Shown: piece by piece, positions 33,692-41,647 of the stretch
Layout: every line of letters starts with the position of its first letter
How positions within the stretch are numbered: position 1 is the stretch's first letter
Assembly (NCBI RefSeq): GCF_900115005.1
Contig: NZ_FOUY01000012.1
Location: 98,290-162,289 of the forward strand
Reading direction: 5' to 3'
Length of the DNA: 64,000 bases
Source: Pseudonocardia ammonioxydans
Lineage (GTDB): Bacteria > Actinomycetota > Actinomycetes > Mycobacteriales > Pseudonocardiaceae
Notes under the pieces: model-generated
The model's input: the letters and a program-made list of their open reading frames with translations, nothing else
Told to the model about the DNA's origin: nothing
The model's database searches: none
Position numbers and translations under genes: made by a program

Positions 33692-35310
33692 TCAGCGCGC
33701 ACACCCCGCCGGGCCCGGCCGCTCGTCCGGGCCGAACGGGTCGGCCGGGCGCGGGTCGGGCGTCGGCGTCCAGCGCCCGTCGCGGACCGCGTAGGTCCAC
33801 CGCGGGCCGTATCGGATGAGCCGGTCCAGCGCGGTGACCAGACGGTCGACGTCCTCCGCGGTGGACCGCAGCCCGAGGCCGACCCGGACCGCGTCCCGGC
33901 CCCCGGTGAGCCGGTCCAGCAGCGGGTGCGCGCAGAACCGGCCGTCCCGCACCCCGATGCCGTACTCGGCCGACAGGGCCGCCGCGACCAGCCCGGACGG
34001 CAGGTCCTCGACGACGAACGACACCGTGGCCGTCCGGTCGGGGGCAGCAGCGTCCGCCGCGGCGGCGACGGCGACGTCGTCGGCGGCGTCGACGTCGACG
34101 AGGGCGGCGGCAGCGGCACCGTCGGCGTCAGCAGGGGCGGCGTCGGCGGGGGCAGCGGCAGGGCAGCCGGAGGGATCGGAGGATCCGGCGGTGTCGAAGC
34201 AGGACAGCGTCCACAGCCCCGGGATCCCGGCGAGGCCGGCATGCAACCGGGCGACCAGCTCCCGCTCGTGCGCGGGCACCGCCTCGTCGACGACGGGGTC
34301 GAGGGCCCGGCAGGCCGCACCCAGCGCGGCCACACCGAGCACGTTCGGTGTGCCGCCCTCGTGCCGCTGCGGCGCGGGCAGCCACGCCGTGTCGGTCCGG
34401 CCGTCCTCGACGGCGACCGAGCGGACCGCACCCCCACCCGCCAGGTGCGGCGGGGCCGCGTCCAGCCAGTCCCGGCGCCCGACCAGCGCCCCGGTGCCGT
34501 ACGGGGCGTAGATCTTGTGCCCGGACAGGGCGACGTAGTCCGCACCCCACCCGGCCAGGTCGACGCGGCGGTGCGGGGCCAGCTGCGCGGCGTCCACGCA
34601 GACCCGCGCTCCCGCCGCGTGCGCGATCTGCACGATCCGGCCGACCGGGAGCAGCTCACCGGTGACGTTGGAGGCCCCGGTGACGGCGACCAGCGCGGCG
34701 TCCGGTCGCGCGGCCAGCTCGGCCCGCAGGGCGTCCAGGGTCTCCGCGATCGTGCGCCCGGCGCGGACGACCCGGTGCTCGGTGTGGCGCCAGGCGAGCA
34801 GGGTGGCGTGGTGCTCCAGGTCCAACGTCACGACCGGGCCCGCACGGCGCGGGCGAGCAGCGCGAGCGCGTCGGTGGTGTTGCGGGTGAACACCACGCAG
34901 TCGCCGGTCCGGGCCCGGACGAACCGCGCGACGTCGGTACGGGCGTTCTCCACCAGCGAGGTGCAGACCCGCGAGGTCCAGCCGGCGCCGCGGTGCACGC
35001 TGCCGTAGTACGGCAGCACCTCGGCGACGTGCGCGGCGACGGACTCCAGCGCAGGGGTCGAGGCCGCCGAGTCGAGGTCGCAGTAGCGCACGCGGGAGCC
35101 GTCGACGAGCGGCACGGTCAGCTCGGCACCGGTCACCCGGGGCAGTGTCACCTGGTGCGGGGTCACCTGGTGCGGGGTCACCTGGTGCGGGGTCGCCCGG
35201 GGCGGGGTCACCTGGGGCGGGGTGGCCTCGGGCGGGGTCGCCCGGGTAACAGACCCCCGGGGCGGCGTCGTGCGGCCGTGGGTGGTCTCGGGAAGCAGGG
35301 CAGCGGTCAT
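33692..35310 (-). pseudogene. Class V aminotransferase / cysteine desulfurase-like gene, one frameshift near 34840-34850
   Basis: Start ATG 35310. The first frame encodes a repeat-rich N-terminus, then the fold start CDLDSAASTPALESVAAHVAEVLPYYGSVHRGAG and FTRNTTDALALLARAVRA, and hits a TGA at 34828. The other frame continues at once with GPVVTLDLEHHATLLAWR, VDAAQLAPHRRVDLAGWGADY and the PLP-lysine motif SGHKIYAPYGTGALVG, to the stop at 33692. One missing base in the GGGCCC run explains the break. Intact, the enzyme would be about 539 aa. An Ala/Asp-rich insert (about 45 residues, encoded near 34020-34165) interrupts the C-terminal domain. Downstream of a SAM-IV-type riboswitch, so a sulfur-related role is likely. 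Real mutation or sequencing error cannot be told apart here. Confidence 0.8.
35132..35251. repeat. About eight tandem 15-bp repeats in the aminotransferase N-terminus
   Basis: Unit GTCACCTGGTGCGGG (plus strand), three exact copies at 35147-35191 and diverged copies around them. In the coding frame they give pentapeptides such as TPHQV, TPPQV and TPPRA, an extra disordered tail before the enzyme fold. Confidence 0.9.
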
Positions 35311-35328
35311 GATCCGGCCTCTCGGATC
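35311..35328 (-). promoter_or_regulatory. Hairpin holding the ribosome binding site of the aminotransferase gene
   Basis: On the minus strand GATCCG-AGAGGC-CGGATC immediately precedes the ATG; the purine-rich loop AGAGGC is the likely Shine-Dalgarno. Two further GATCC/GGATC motifs at 35335-35365 could pair with either arm, a possible switch platform for the riboswitch upstream (inferred). Confidence 0.5.
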
Positions 35329-35394
35329 TCGGGGATCCGGGGGCCGCTCCGGGGCTCGGATCCGCGCTTGCCGGCGGCGGTTCCGCGCCGGCCC

Positions 35395-35472
35395 GGTCAT
35401 CACCCGGGGCACCCCACCGCGGAGGAGGGTTGCCGGCCAGCAAGCCGGGGCTTCGCGCTGGCACTCGTGACC
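35395..35472 (-). ncRNA. SAM-IV-type (SAM clan) riboswitch
   Basis: Minus-strand sequence GGTCACGAGTGCCAGC begins the element, followed by GCCCCGGCTTGCTGG, CCGGCAACCCTCC, CCGCGG, GGTGGGGTGCCCCGGGTGA and closing TGACC. These blocks and their order match my memory of the actinobacterial SAM-IV consensus: closing stem GGTCA/TGACC, internal stem CCAGC/GCTGG, and the GGCAACCCTCC core with GGTGGGGTGCC. A TAGCGT -10 at 35484-35489 would start the RNA a few bases upstream. It controls the aminotransferase gene 85 bp on. Confidence 0.85.
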
Positions 35473-35483
35473 TTCGGGCGCAG

Positions 35484-35489
35484 ACGCTA
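35484..35489 (-). promoter_or_regulatory. -10 element TAGCGT of the riboswitch transcript
   Basis: TAGCGT on the minus strand lies about 11 nt before the first base of the riboswitch core, so transcription would begin just upstream of the aptamer. Confidence 0.5.
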
Positions 35490-35599
35490 GCAGACCCCTC
35501 CGCCGCGCCCGGTGCGATCCCCGTCACGGACCGTCTCATAACGCGACACCGTGGCGGCGGTCACGCGGATAGCGTGATCCATCGGAGGTGAGGTCGACG

Positions 35600-36250
35600 A
35601 TGACCGAAACGCAGCAGGACGGCGCCCCCGCGGCGCCCACAGCCGTACGGCGGATCGATGTCCCGGAGTCCGGGGAGCTGGCGCAGCTCGCGGGCGTCTT
35701 CGACGACCTGCAGTACGTGCTCCGGTGTTGCGAGCACCTGGTGACCGCGCTCGGCGGGCCCGAGTCCGGCCCGGTGCGGGTGGACGCCGACCCGGCACTG
35801 GTCGAGGCGTTGTGGAGCGGTGCGGTGATCGGCTACGTCCGGTGCTTCTCCGGCCGGACCAAGACGCTGACCCGCGAGGACCTGGACAAGCTCGAGCTCG
35901 ACGGCGACGTCAGCGGCTTCCACGACATGGTCACCAAGCTGCGCGACCACTACGCGTCGCGGCACGTGAACCCCCGCGAGTCCTACGAGATCGGTGTCGC
36001 GCAGTCGAACGAGGGCACCCCGCGCGGCGTCGCCGTGGTCTCCACGCCGCGGCCGCAGGTCGACGAGACCACGGTGCGGCTCCTGGGCCGGGTCGCCTAC
36101 GCCCTGTCCGGGCTGGTCGACGCGCGGATGACGAAGGCCCAGAACGACGTGCTCGGCATCGCGCACGACATGACACCGGCCCAGCTCGCAGCGCTGCCGC
36201 TGGTGCACCTGTCCCCGGAGGAGGAGGCCGGCGGGCAGGAACCCGCCTGA
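35600..36250 (+). CDS. Conserved actinobacterial hypothetical protein
   Basis: 216 aa, soluble, mixed alpha/beta: LQYVLRCCEHLVTALGG, LWSGAVIGYVRCFSGRTKTLTREDL, FHDMVTKLRDHYASRHVNPRESYEIGVAQ. ATG at 35600 with GGAGGTGAGG six bases upstream. A TAGCGT -10 lies at 35570-35575. No function is recognised; it is divergent from the riboswitch transcript. Confidence 0.8.
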   Translation: MTETQQDGAPAAPTAVRRIDVPESGELAQLAGVFDDLQYVLRCCEHLVTALGGPESGPVRVDADPALVEALWSGAVIGYVRCFSGRTKTLTREDLDKLELDGDVSGFHDMVTKLRDHYASRHVNPRESYEIGVAQSNEGTPRGVAVVSTPRPQVDETTVRLLGRVAYALSGLVDARMTKAQNDVLGIAHDMTPAQLAALPLVHLSPEEEAGGQEPA

Positions 36251-36348
36251 CCCCTCCGGGGCGACTCGGCCGCCGCACGCATGGATCGGCCGTACCGCGG
36301 TAACTCCGATCGGGACAGCACGACCGTCGTTCCGAGGAGGGACCTCGC

Positions 36349-36684
36349 ATGGCCACCCGCACGACCACACCGGACGCCGTCCACGCCGCCCTGGACGGGG
36401 TGACGTTCCCGGCGGGCAAGCAGGAGCTGGCCGCCGGCGCCGAGCGCAACGGCGCCGACGCGGCCACGCTCGAGGCCGTCCGCGCCGTCCCGGCCGAGGA
36501 GTACACCTCGGCCGCGGACGTCCTGGCAGCGGTCGACACGGCCGACGAGACCCGGGAGGAGACCGAGCAGCTGCGAGCGCAGCGGCGCAGCGAGCACACG
36601 CGGCCCGGGCTGTCCGAGGCGACGAAGGACGTCGACCCGGTCAACCCGATCGCCGAGGAGCTCGGTACGAACCGGAAGCGGTGA
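36349..36684 (+). CDS. DUF2795-like small protein
   Basis: 111 aa. VHAALDGVTFPAGKQELAAGAERNGADAATLEAVRAVPAEEYTSAADVLAAV matches the DUF2795 pattern (a single helical fold around PxxKxELxxxA), followed by a charged tail. ATG with GAGGAGGGAC upstream. Function unknown; often linked to stress-response clusters in actinobacteria. Confidence 0.78.
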   Translation: MATRTTTPDAVHAALDGVTFPAGKQELAAGAERNGADAATLEAVRAVPAEEYTSAADVLAAVDTADETREETEQLRAQRRSEHTRPGLSEATKDVDPVNPIAEELGTNRKR

Positions 36685-36704
36685 CCGCGGGCCCGACCGG
36701 GCCG

Positions 36705-37106
36705 TCAGGCCTCGACCAGCTCGGCCCGCATGCTCGACGCCGACGACACCACCAGCATGAGCAGCGTGCCCATCGGCTGCTCGGCCAGGCCGAGGGCGGG
36801 GAACGCGTAGCGCAGCGTCACGTCCCAGCCGCGCTCGCCCTGCACCACCCGCGGGGTGCCGAACAGGCCCTCACCGATCCCGAGGCCCACCCGGCGCGGG
36901 ACGTCGTCGTCGGACAGGTCCCAGGCCACCACGCAGGTGATGTTGAGGACCGGCAGGCCCTCCTCCAGCTCGGTGCCCTGGACGACGCAGAGCACGCCGC
37001 CGTGGGCGAAGGTGAGCGCGCCGTCGTCGTCGACCTGGACGTCGTGGAAGCGTTCCAGGGCGCCCCGGGCCGTCGCCAGCATCCCGGCGATCACGTCATC
37101 GGTCAC
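36705..37106 (-). CDS. YbjN/T3SS-chaperone-like domain protein
   Basis: 133 aa. Fold like small type III secretion chaperones and Ybj[75 protein letters not shown]. The GTG overlaps the uppS stop (GTGA). Role unknown. Confidence 0.75.
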   Translation of the reverse strand: MTDDVIAGMLATARGALERFHDVQVDDDGALTFAHGGVLCVVQGTELEEGLPVLNITCVVAWDLSDDDVPRRVGLGIGEGLFGTPRVVQGERGWDVTLRYAFPALGLAEQPMGTLLMLVVSSASSMRAELVEA

Positions 37107-37924
37107 TGCGCACCCGCCACGTCGGAGTCGATGCCCGTGCCCGCGGGATGCCGGTCGGCCGCGCCGCCGAACCGGCGGTCCCGCCGGGCGTAGATCTCGA
37201 TCGCCTCCCAGATGTGGCGGCGGTCGAAGTCCGGGAACAGGGTGTCCAGGAAGACCATCTCGGCGTAGGCGCTCTGCCAGAGCAGGAAGTTCGACGTCCG
37301 CTGCTCCCCCGACGAGCGCACGAACAGGTCGACGTCGGGCATGTCCGGCTCGTCGAGGTGGCGGGCCAGCATCCGCTCGTCGATCCGGGCCGGGTTGATC
37401 CGGCCCTCGGCGGCCAGCTGCGCGATCTGCCGTACCGAGTCGACGATCTCGGCGCGGCCGCCGTAGTTCACGCACATCGTGAGGTTGAGGACGTCGTTGG
37501 CCCGGGTCTTCTGCTCGGCGACCTCGAGCTCCTTGATCACCGAGCGCCACAGCCGCGGTCGTCGCCCCGCCCACCGGACACGTACACCCATCGCGTGCAT
37601 CTCGTCGACCCGGCGGCGGATGACGTCGCGGTTGAAGCCCATCAGGAACCGGACCTCGTCCGGGCTGCGGCGCCAGTTCTCGGTGGAGAACGCGTACGCC
37701 GAGAGCCACTGCACGCCCATGTCGATGCAACCGCGGGCGACGTCCATCAGCGAGTCCTCGCCCCGCTTGTGGCCCTCGGTGCGCGGCAGGCCGCGGGCGT
37801 TGGCCCAGCGGCCGTTGCCGTCCATCACCAGAGCGACGTGACGCGGCACCAGCTCCGGCGGGATCGCCGGGGGCCGCGCACCGGACGGGTGCGGCGGAGG
37901 GGGCTGGAACGGCACGTGGTTCAC
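37103..37924 (-). CDS. uppS: Isoprenyl (undecaprenyl/decaprenyl) diphosphate synthase
   Basis: 273 aa. Cis-prenyltransferase motifs in order: [27 protein letters not shown] with the catalytic Asp, [61 protein letters not shown]. Makes the C50/C55 carrier lipid for cell-wall assembly. The RSSGEQR variant (where most have RTSGExR) fits actinobacterial enzymes. GTG at 37924 with GGAGGGCGG upstream; a further in-frame region to 38071 lacks family similarity. Confidence 0.95.
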   Translation of the reverse strand: MNHVPFQPPPPHPSGARPPAIPPELVPRHVALVMDGNGRWANARGLPRTEGHKRGEDSLMDVARGCIDMGVQWLSAYAFSTENWRRSPDEVRFLMGFNRDVIRRRVDEMHAMGVRVRWAGRRPRLWRSVIKELEVAEQKTRANDVLNLTMCVNYGGRAEIVDSVRQIAQLAAEGRINPARIDERMLARHLDEPDMPDVDLFVRSSGEQRTSNFLLWQSAYAEMVFLDTLFPDFDRRHIWEAIEIYARRDRRFGGAADRHPAGTGIDSDVAGAQ

Positions 37925-37973
37925 CCTACGTCCGCCCTCCGACGGTGCGTGCTGCGAGGCCGGTCGCGGTCGA

Positions 37974-38354
37974 TCAGAAGCGGAAGTTCTCGTCCGGTTC
38001 CTCGCGCTCCGGCCAGGCCGGCACGTCGGGGTCCTCCAGCCGCTCCAGGGTCTCGCGCAGCTCGCGGACACCGCGGTGCCCGCGGACCCGGTCGGCCTCG
38101 CTCGCCGGGTCGGACTCCTCGGGGCGGATCACCGGCAGCATCGGGATGGCCGGCCAGGACCCGCTCTCGGTCCGGGCCCGCACCTGCCGCATCGCCCGGG
38201 TGGGGCCGTCCTGCGGGGACTCGGGGAGCACCTCGGTCCGCACCGGGATCTGCTGGGTCGGCGGGACCGGGATCCGCTGGGTGGTGGCGGGGAGCCGGTG
38301 GGTGGTGCCCTCGGCCCGGCCGTCACCGTCCCGCGGGGCATGGGGTCGGGTCAC
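37974..38354 (-). CDS. Hypothetical protein between recO and uppS
   Basis: 126 aa, Arg/Pro-rich and probably disordered, with three related phrases (RIPVPP, QIPVRT, and LPVIRPEE) and an acidic, aromatic C-terminus ([15 protein letters not shown]). GTG start with GGAGAGG five bases upstream supports translation. No family recognised. Confidence 0.55.
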   Translation of the reverse strand: MTRPHAPRDGDGRAEGTTHRLPATTQRIPVPPTQQIPVRTEVLPESPQDGPTRAMRQVRARTESGSWPAIPMLPVIRPEESDPASEADRVRGHRGVRELRETLERLEDPDVPAWPEREEPDENFRF

Positions 38355-38435
38355 GACTACCTCTCCGTCGACGGGGCTGGGGTCCCCTCGATCACGGGAG
38401 GGTAACGAGGCGGGGTTGCCCGCCGGAAGGGGAGA

Positions 38436-39368
38436 TCATCCCGCGGGGTCGGCGGGTGCGCCGTGCGGCGCGACCGGTGGCGCTCCGGCGGCCGCAGCCG
38501 GGCTCCGGGAACCGTTGGGCGGACCGGATGCACCGTCCGCCGCGGGCGCGGGGTCGGTGTCGGCAGGAACGGCGGTGCCGGTGGGAACGGCGGTGTCGGG
38601 GTCGGCGGCGGCGGGATCGGTGGGCCGCGGCCGGGACCGGCGGTCCACCAGGGGCAGCGATCGCAGCTGACGTTCCAGGTGCCACTGCAGGTGGGCCGCG
38701 ACCAGGCCGCTGGCCTCCCGGCGGGTCGGCCCGCCGGAGCCGTCCGCGGTCGTCCAGTCGCCGTGCAGCAACGCCTCGAGCAGCGTCACGGTCTCGGCCG
38801 CCGGGGTGACCGACCCGGGCGGGCGGCAGCGCGGGCAGACCATGCCGCCCCCGGCGACGGTGAAGGCCCGGTGCGGTCCCGGGGCCGCGCAACGCGCGCA
38901 CTCCGACAGCGACGGCGCCCACCCGGCGTGGCTCATCGCGCGCAGCAGGAACGCGTCGAGCACCAGGGCGGGCTCGCGGGCACCGTCGGCCAGCGCCCGC
39001 GTCGCACCCAGCACCAGCAGGTACAGACGCAGCGCCGGCTCCCCTTCCTCGGACACCAGCCGGTCGGCGGTCTCGAGGATCGCGCAGCCACACGAGTACG
39101 CCGACCAGTCGGCGACGACGGCGGGCGCGAACGCGTCGAGCGTCTGGGCCTGGGTGACGACGTCGAGGGTGCGGCCGGTGTAGCACTGGACGTCGACGTG
39201 GTTGAACGGCTCCAGCCGCGCCCCCCAGCGGGAGCGGGTGCGGCGCACGCCCTTCGCGACGACCCGGAGCTTGCCGCGCTGCTTGGTCAGCAGCGTGATG
39301 ATCCGGTCGGCCTCGCCGAGCTTCTGCACGCGCAGCACCACACCGGTGTCACGGTAGAGCTGGGCCAT
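38436..39368 (-). CDS. recO: DNA repair protein RecO
   Basis: 310 aa. N-terminal OB fold (YRDTGVVLRVQKLGEADRIITLLTKQRGKLRVVAKGVRRTRSR), helical middle part and a zinc site CARCAAPG...GGMVCPRCRPPG. Works with RecR and RecF to load RecA at gaps. The C-terminal about 60 residues are a Pro/Ala-rich tail absent from the core family. ATG; TAGGGT lies six bases upstream. Confidence 0.93.
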   Translation of the reverse strand: MAQLYRDTGVVLRVQKLGEADRIITLLTKQRGKLRVVAKGVRRTRSRWGARLEPFNHVDVQCYTGRTLDVVTQAQTLDAFAPAVVADWSAYSCGCAILETADRLVSEEGEPALRLYLLVLGATRALADGAREPALVLDAFLLRAMSHAGWAPSLSECARCAAPGPHRAFTVAGGGMVCPRCRPPGSVTPAAETVTLLEALLHGDWTTADGSGGPTRREASGLVAAHLQWHLERQLRSLPLVDRRSRPRPTDPAAADPDTAVPTGTAVPADTDPAPAADGASGPPNGSRSPAAAAGAPPVAPHGAPADPAG

Positions 39369-39374
39369 GACTCC

Positions 39375-39380
39375 ACCCTA
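39375..39380 (-). promoter_or_regulatory. -10 element TAGGGT of recO
   Basis: TAGGGT on the minus strand ends six bases before the recO ATG; the six bases GGAGTC could also act as a short ribosome binding site if transcription starts upstream. Confidence 0.4.
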
Positions 39381-39419
39381 GGCCCTGCCGCCCGGCCGCC
39401 CGAGCGCCGCGGCCGCGGG

Positions 39420-40328
39420 TCAGAAGCCCAGCCTGCGCAGCTGCTTCGGGTCGCGCTGCCAGTTCTCCGCGATCTTCACGTGCAGGTCCAGGTAGACCTT
39501 CGTGCCCAGCAGCTTCTCGATCTGGCGGCGGGCGTCGGAGCCGACCTGCTTGAGCCGGGCCCCGCCGCGCCCGATCACGATGCCCTTCTGCGAGGACCGC
39601 TCCACCCAGACGACCGCGTGGATCTCGAGCAGGTCCTCCCGCGGGATCATCTCCTCGATCGTCACCGCGATCGAGTGCGGCAGCTCGTCGCGCACGCCCT
39701 CCAGGGACGCCTCGCGGACGAGCTCGGCGACCAGGGTCTCCTCCGGCTCGTCGGTGAGGTCGCCGTCCGGGTAGAGCTGCGGGCCCTCCGGCAGCTGCGC
39801 CACCAGCAGGTCGGACAGCAGCCGCACCTGGAAGCCGGACTGCGCCGAGGTCGGGACGACCTCGGCGAAGTCCATCAGCTCCGCGACCTCGGCGAGCCGC
39901 TCGGCGACCTGCTCCGGACGCGCGAGGTCCGTCTTGGTCACCACGGCGATCACCGGCGTGTGCGCGGCGACCTTGCGCAGCTCGTCGGCGATGAACCGGT
40001 CACCGCGCCCGACCTTCTCGTTCGCCGGCACGCAGAACCCGACGACGTCGACCTCGGACCAGGTCTCGCGGACCAGGTCGTTGAGCCGCGAGCCCAGCAG
40101 GGTGCGCGGCCGGTGCAGGCCGGGCGTGTCGACCAGCACGATCTGCGCGTCGTCGCGGTGCACGATGCCGCGGATCGTGTGCCGGGTCGTCTGCGGCCGG
40201 CTGGAGGTGATCGCGATCTTCTGGCCGACCAGCGCGTTGGTCAGCGTGGACTTGCCGGCGTTCGGCCGCCCGACGAAGCAGGCGAACCCGGAACGGAAGC
40301 CCTCGGCGGGCGGTTGCGGAACCGTCAC
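39420..40328 (-). CDS. era: GTPase Era
   Basis: 302 aa. G1 GRPNAGKST, G2 region TTRHTIRGI, G3 DTPGLH, G4 TKTD, G5 SAQ, and a C-terminal KH domain with IGRGGARLKQVGSDARRQIEKLLG. Binds 16S rRNA and assists 30S assembly. GTG overlaps the stop of lhgO (GTGA). Usual length. Confidence 0.96.
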   Translation of the reverse strand: MTVPQPPAEGFRSGFACFVGRPNAGKSTLTNALVGQKIAITSSRPQTTRHTIRGIVHRDDAQIVLVDTPGLHRPRTLLGSRLNDLVRETWSEVDVVGFCVPANEKVGRGDRFIADELRKVAAHTPVIAVVTKTDLARPEQVAERLAEVAELMDFAEVVPTSAQSGFQVRLLSDLLVAQLPEGPQLYPDGDLTDEPEETLVAELVREASLEGVRDELPHSIAVTIEEMIPREDLLEIHAVVWVERSSQKGIVIGRGGARLKQVGSDARRQIEKLLGTKVYLDLHVKIAENWQRDPKQLRRLGF

Positions 40329-41578
40329 GCCGCACCCAGCCGGTCGAGGATCTCCCGGCCGATCGGCAGCGCCGCGGTCGCCGCAGGCGACGGCGCGTTG
40401 AGCACGTGCAGGATCGAGCCCGGCCCGCCGGTCCCGTCCGGGCCGGGCTGGTCGAGGAACAGGAAGTCGTCGACGAGGGTGCCGTCGGCCTTGACCGCCT
40501 GCGCCCGGACACCGGCCCCGGCCGGGTGCAGGTCCTCGGCCTGCACGTCGGGCAGCAGCCGCTGGATCTGGCGGACCATGGCCTTCTTCGACAGCGAGCG
40601 CTGCACCTCCCCGATCCCGTAGCGCCAGTGCCGCTGCGCGACCTTGATCATGCCGGGGTAGGTGAGCGTGCCGAGCAGCTCCTTCGGCTTGATCGTGCCC
40701 CAGGAGTAGCCCTCCCGGGCCATCGCGAGGACGGCGTTCGGCCCGGCGTGCACGTGCCCGTCGATCCCGCGGGTGGCGTGCACCCCGAGGAACGGGAACG
40801 CCGGGTCGGGGACCGGGTAGATCAGCCCGCGGACCAGGGACGCGGCCCGGTCGGAGAACCCGGAGTACTCACCGCGGAACGGCACGATCCGCACGCCCGG
40901 GTCGGCACCGGCCATCGTCGCGAGCTCGTCGCAGCGCAGCCCGCCGCACACGACCACCCGGGAGCCGAGCAGGTCGCCCCCCGACGTCCGCACCACCACG
41001 TCGGACGGCCGCCGGGCGAATCCGGTCACCGCACGGCCGAGGTGCACCTCGCCGCCGTTCTTCTCGACGAGCTCGCTCAGCTTCTCGGCGATGGCGCGGT
41101 AGTCGGTGATGCCGGTGGAGGGCACCCACAGCGCCGCGAGACCGCGGACGTCGGGCTCGTACTCGCGGATGCCGTGCTCATCGAGCCGGTGGTTCTCCAC
41201 CCCGTTCGCGTCGCCGCGCCGGGCCAGCTCGTCGAGCCGGGGCAGCTCCTCGGGCTCGGTCGCGACGACGAGCTTGCCGCACACCTGGTGCGGCAGGTCG
41301 TGCTCGCGGCAGAACGCGACGGTCTCCGCGCACCCGGCGACCGCGAGCCGGGCCTTGTACCCGCCCGGCGCGTAGTACAGGCCGGAGTGGATGACGTTGG
41401 AGTTGTTGCCGGTCTGGTGGTTCGCCGGCCGGGCCTCCCGCTCGACGACGGCGACGCTGTGCCCGGCGCGGGTGGCGGCGTAGGCGGTGGCCAGACCGAC
41501 GATCCCGCCGCCGACCACCACGAGGTCGTAGGACGGCGTCGCGGGCAGCCCGCCTGCCGGACGATCAGTTCCTGCCAT
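40325..41578 (-). CDS. lhgO: L-2-hydroxyglutarate oxidase
   Basis: 417 aa. FAD-binding Rossmann motif VVVGGGIVGLATAYAATRAG and E-R-E-x-R-P at the second strand; family signatures NHQTGNNSNVIHSGLYYAPGG, GITDYRAIAEKL, VVCGGLRCDELA, PFRGEYSGF and a late GAGVRAQAV segment. Oxidises L-2-hydroxyglutarate to 2-oxoglutarate. ATG with GGAGGAGG upstream. It sits between the CNNM gene and era, coupled to era, an unusual insertion in a conserved operon. Confidence 0.92.
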   Translation of the reverse strand: MAGTDRPAGGLPATPSYDLVVVGGGIVGLATAYAATRAGHSVAVVEREARPANHQTGNNSNVIHSGLYYAPGGYKARLAVAGCAETVAFCREHDLPHQVCGKLVVATEPEELPRLDELARRGDANGVENHRLDEHGIREYEPDVRGLAALWVPSTGITDYRAIAEKLSELVEKNGGEVHLGRAVTGFARRPSDVVVRTSGGDLLGSRVVVCGGLRCDELATMAGADPGVRIVPFRGEYSGFSDRAASLVRGLIYPVPDPAFPFLGVHATRGIDGHVHAGPNAVLAMAREGYSWGTIKPKELLGTLTYPGMIKVAQRHWRYGIGEVQRSLSKKAMVRQIQRLLPDVQAEDLHPAGAGVRAQAVKADGTLVDDFLFLDQPGPDGTGGPGSILHVLNAPSPAATAALPIGREILDRLGAA

Positions 41579-41647
41579 CGGTTCCTCCTCCGGCCCCGCA
41601 CCGCGGGGCCGCCTCTCCAGCTCGTGCTCCACCCGGGGAGCCGTGTG

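Noticed and set aside
34828..34860. Programmed -1 frameshift in the aminotransferase gene
   Set aside because: The local sequence has GGGCCC but not in the phase needed for an X-XXY-YYZ slippery site, and no downstream structure was evident; an indel or read error is simpler.
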